Source of the DNA: Bicyclus anynana
Taxonomy: Eukaryota > Arthropoda > Insecta > Lepidoptera > Nymphalidae
Assembly (NCBI RefSeq): GCF_947172395.1
Contig: NC_069108.1
Location: 1,651,501-1,715,500 of the forward strand
Direction: 5' to 3'
DNA: 64,000 nt
In this document: positions 63,436-64,000 of the stretch, one piece after another
Numbering within the stretch: position 1 is the first letter of the stretch
Layout of the letters: each line of letters starts with the position of its first letter
Notes under the pieces: model-generated
Told to the model about the DNA's origin: nothing
Database searches by the model: none
The model's input: only the letters and a program-made list of their open reading frames with translations
Translations under genes and position numbers: made by a program

Positions 63436-64000
63436 AAATTCATTTTCAGAAAGTGTGTTCAAAGTGTGTTTCCTCGCTAATGTGTTATAAAACGTCGTAT
63501 GACATACGTGCGCTTTGATAATAATTACAGCCTTTGCTTACTATATATTTCCTTACTATATCCATATATATATGCAATATCGCCTCTGCTGTAATTTTCA
63601 ACGTTCTCCCACTCATAGGTCTGGCCATTTACATTTTCCATTTCTTACTTAGAATCCTCTCGTCCGCAAATGCGTGAATAGATTGTTTATAGTGATTCAT
63701 TACCAGTTTACCATTCCATCAATCCATTCCGCTACACCTATTTGATGCTAGTTTATTTTATATTCTTATACAATTATTATAATCAGTTCATTGATTAATA
63801 AATATACCAGTTTACCACATTGCCTTTACTTTCCAGTATACCAAACCTATAATATATATCATAATGTTCTATTAAACCTACACCCGTCACAAGTCCTGGG
63901 ACCTGCTGGAGGTGTTTCCTCTACCACAAAATAATGTTACAATCACTGCAGCTGCTATAATATACTGTTACGGAGAACCCTATTGCTAGAGCCATAGGGT

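Noticed and set aside
57600..64000. Further upstream tankyrase exons
   Set aside because: I looked on the minus strand for ankyrin motifs such as TPLHxAA and HGAD and found none; the region is repeats and AT-rich DNA.

Overview
This 64 kb window is nuclear DNA of a moth or butterfly (Lepidoptera; the species cannot be told). The evidence is AT-rich intergenic and intronic DNA with GC-rich coding exons, short GT-AG exons, several tRNA-derived SINE families with 13-8 bp target duplications, Lep1-type non-autonomous Helitrons, RTE-like LINE ends and several MITE families.

Layout. 1-6.7 kb holds only repeats. 6.7-24.6 kb (minus strand) holds a small cluster of C2H2 zinc-finger paralogues: ZNF-A (7653-11852, 720 aa, 17+1 fingers), ZNF-B (16272-23719, 699 aa, 17+1 fingers), a decayed copy of the last seven fingers (6755-7361), a decayed 5' exon (21.6-21.8 kb), and a possible 110-aa two-exon gene (24048-24554). 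24.6-28.6 kb is repeats, including a foldback element with ~148 bp arms. 28655-37552 (plus strand) is a complete nine-exon ILF2/NF45 gene encoding 390 aa. 38624-42531 (minus) is a four-exon gene for a 151-aa protein I do not recognise; every exon junction was joined by hand in phase. 45425-57535 (minus) is the 3' half of tankyrase: eleven exons giving the last 539 aa, with the end of the ankyrin region, the SAM domain and the whole PARP catalytic domain. Its earlier exons lie beyond the right edge. 57.5-64 kb is repeat-rich DNA, presumably tankyrase intron.

The most unusual observation is shared by ILF2 and tankyrase, which lie on opposite strands. At four exons the 3' end of the exon plus its 5' splice site and some intron has been tandemly duplicated into the downstream intron (8 extra copies in a PARP exon, 5 in an ankyrin exon, 1 and 2 in ILF2 exons 6 and 7). 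No exon in the window has its 3' splice site duplicated. In the PARP array the unit is bounded by a 14-bp direct repeat shared by exon and intron, which suggests how it arose.

The genes do not form a pathway in any obvious way: two DNA-binding zinc-finger proteins, a double-stranded RNA-binding complex subunit (NF45), a poly-ADP-ribosylating scaffold (tankyrase) and two unknowns. All coordinates of splice sites are read by eye from GT-AG signals, reading-frame phase and known protein alignment; no transcript data were available.
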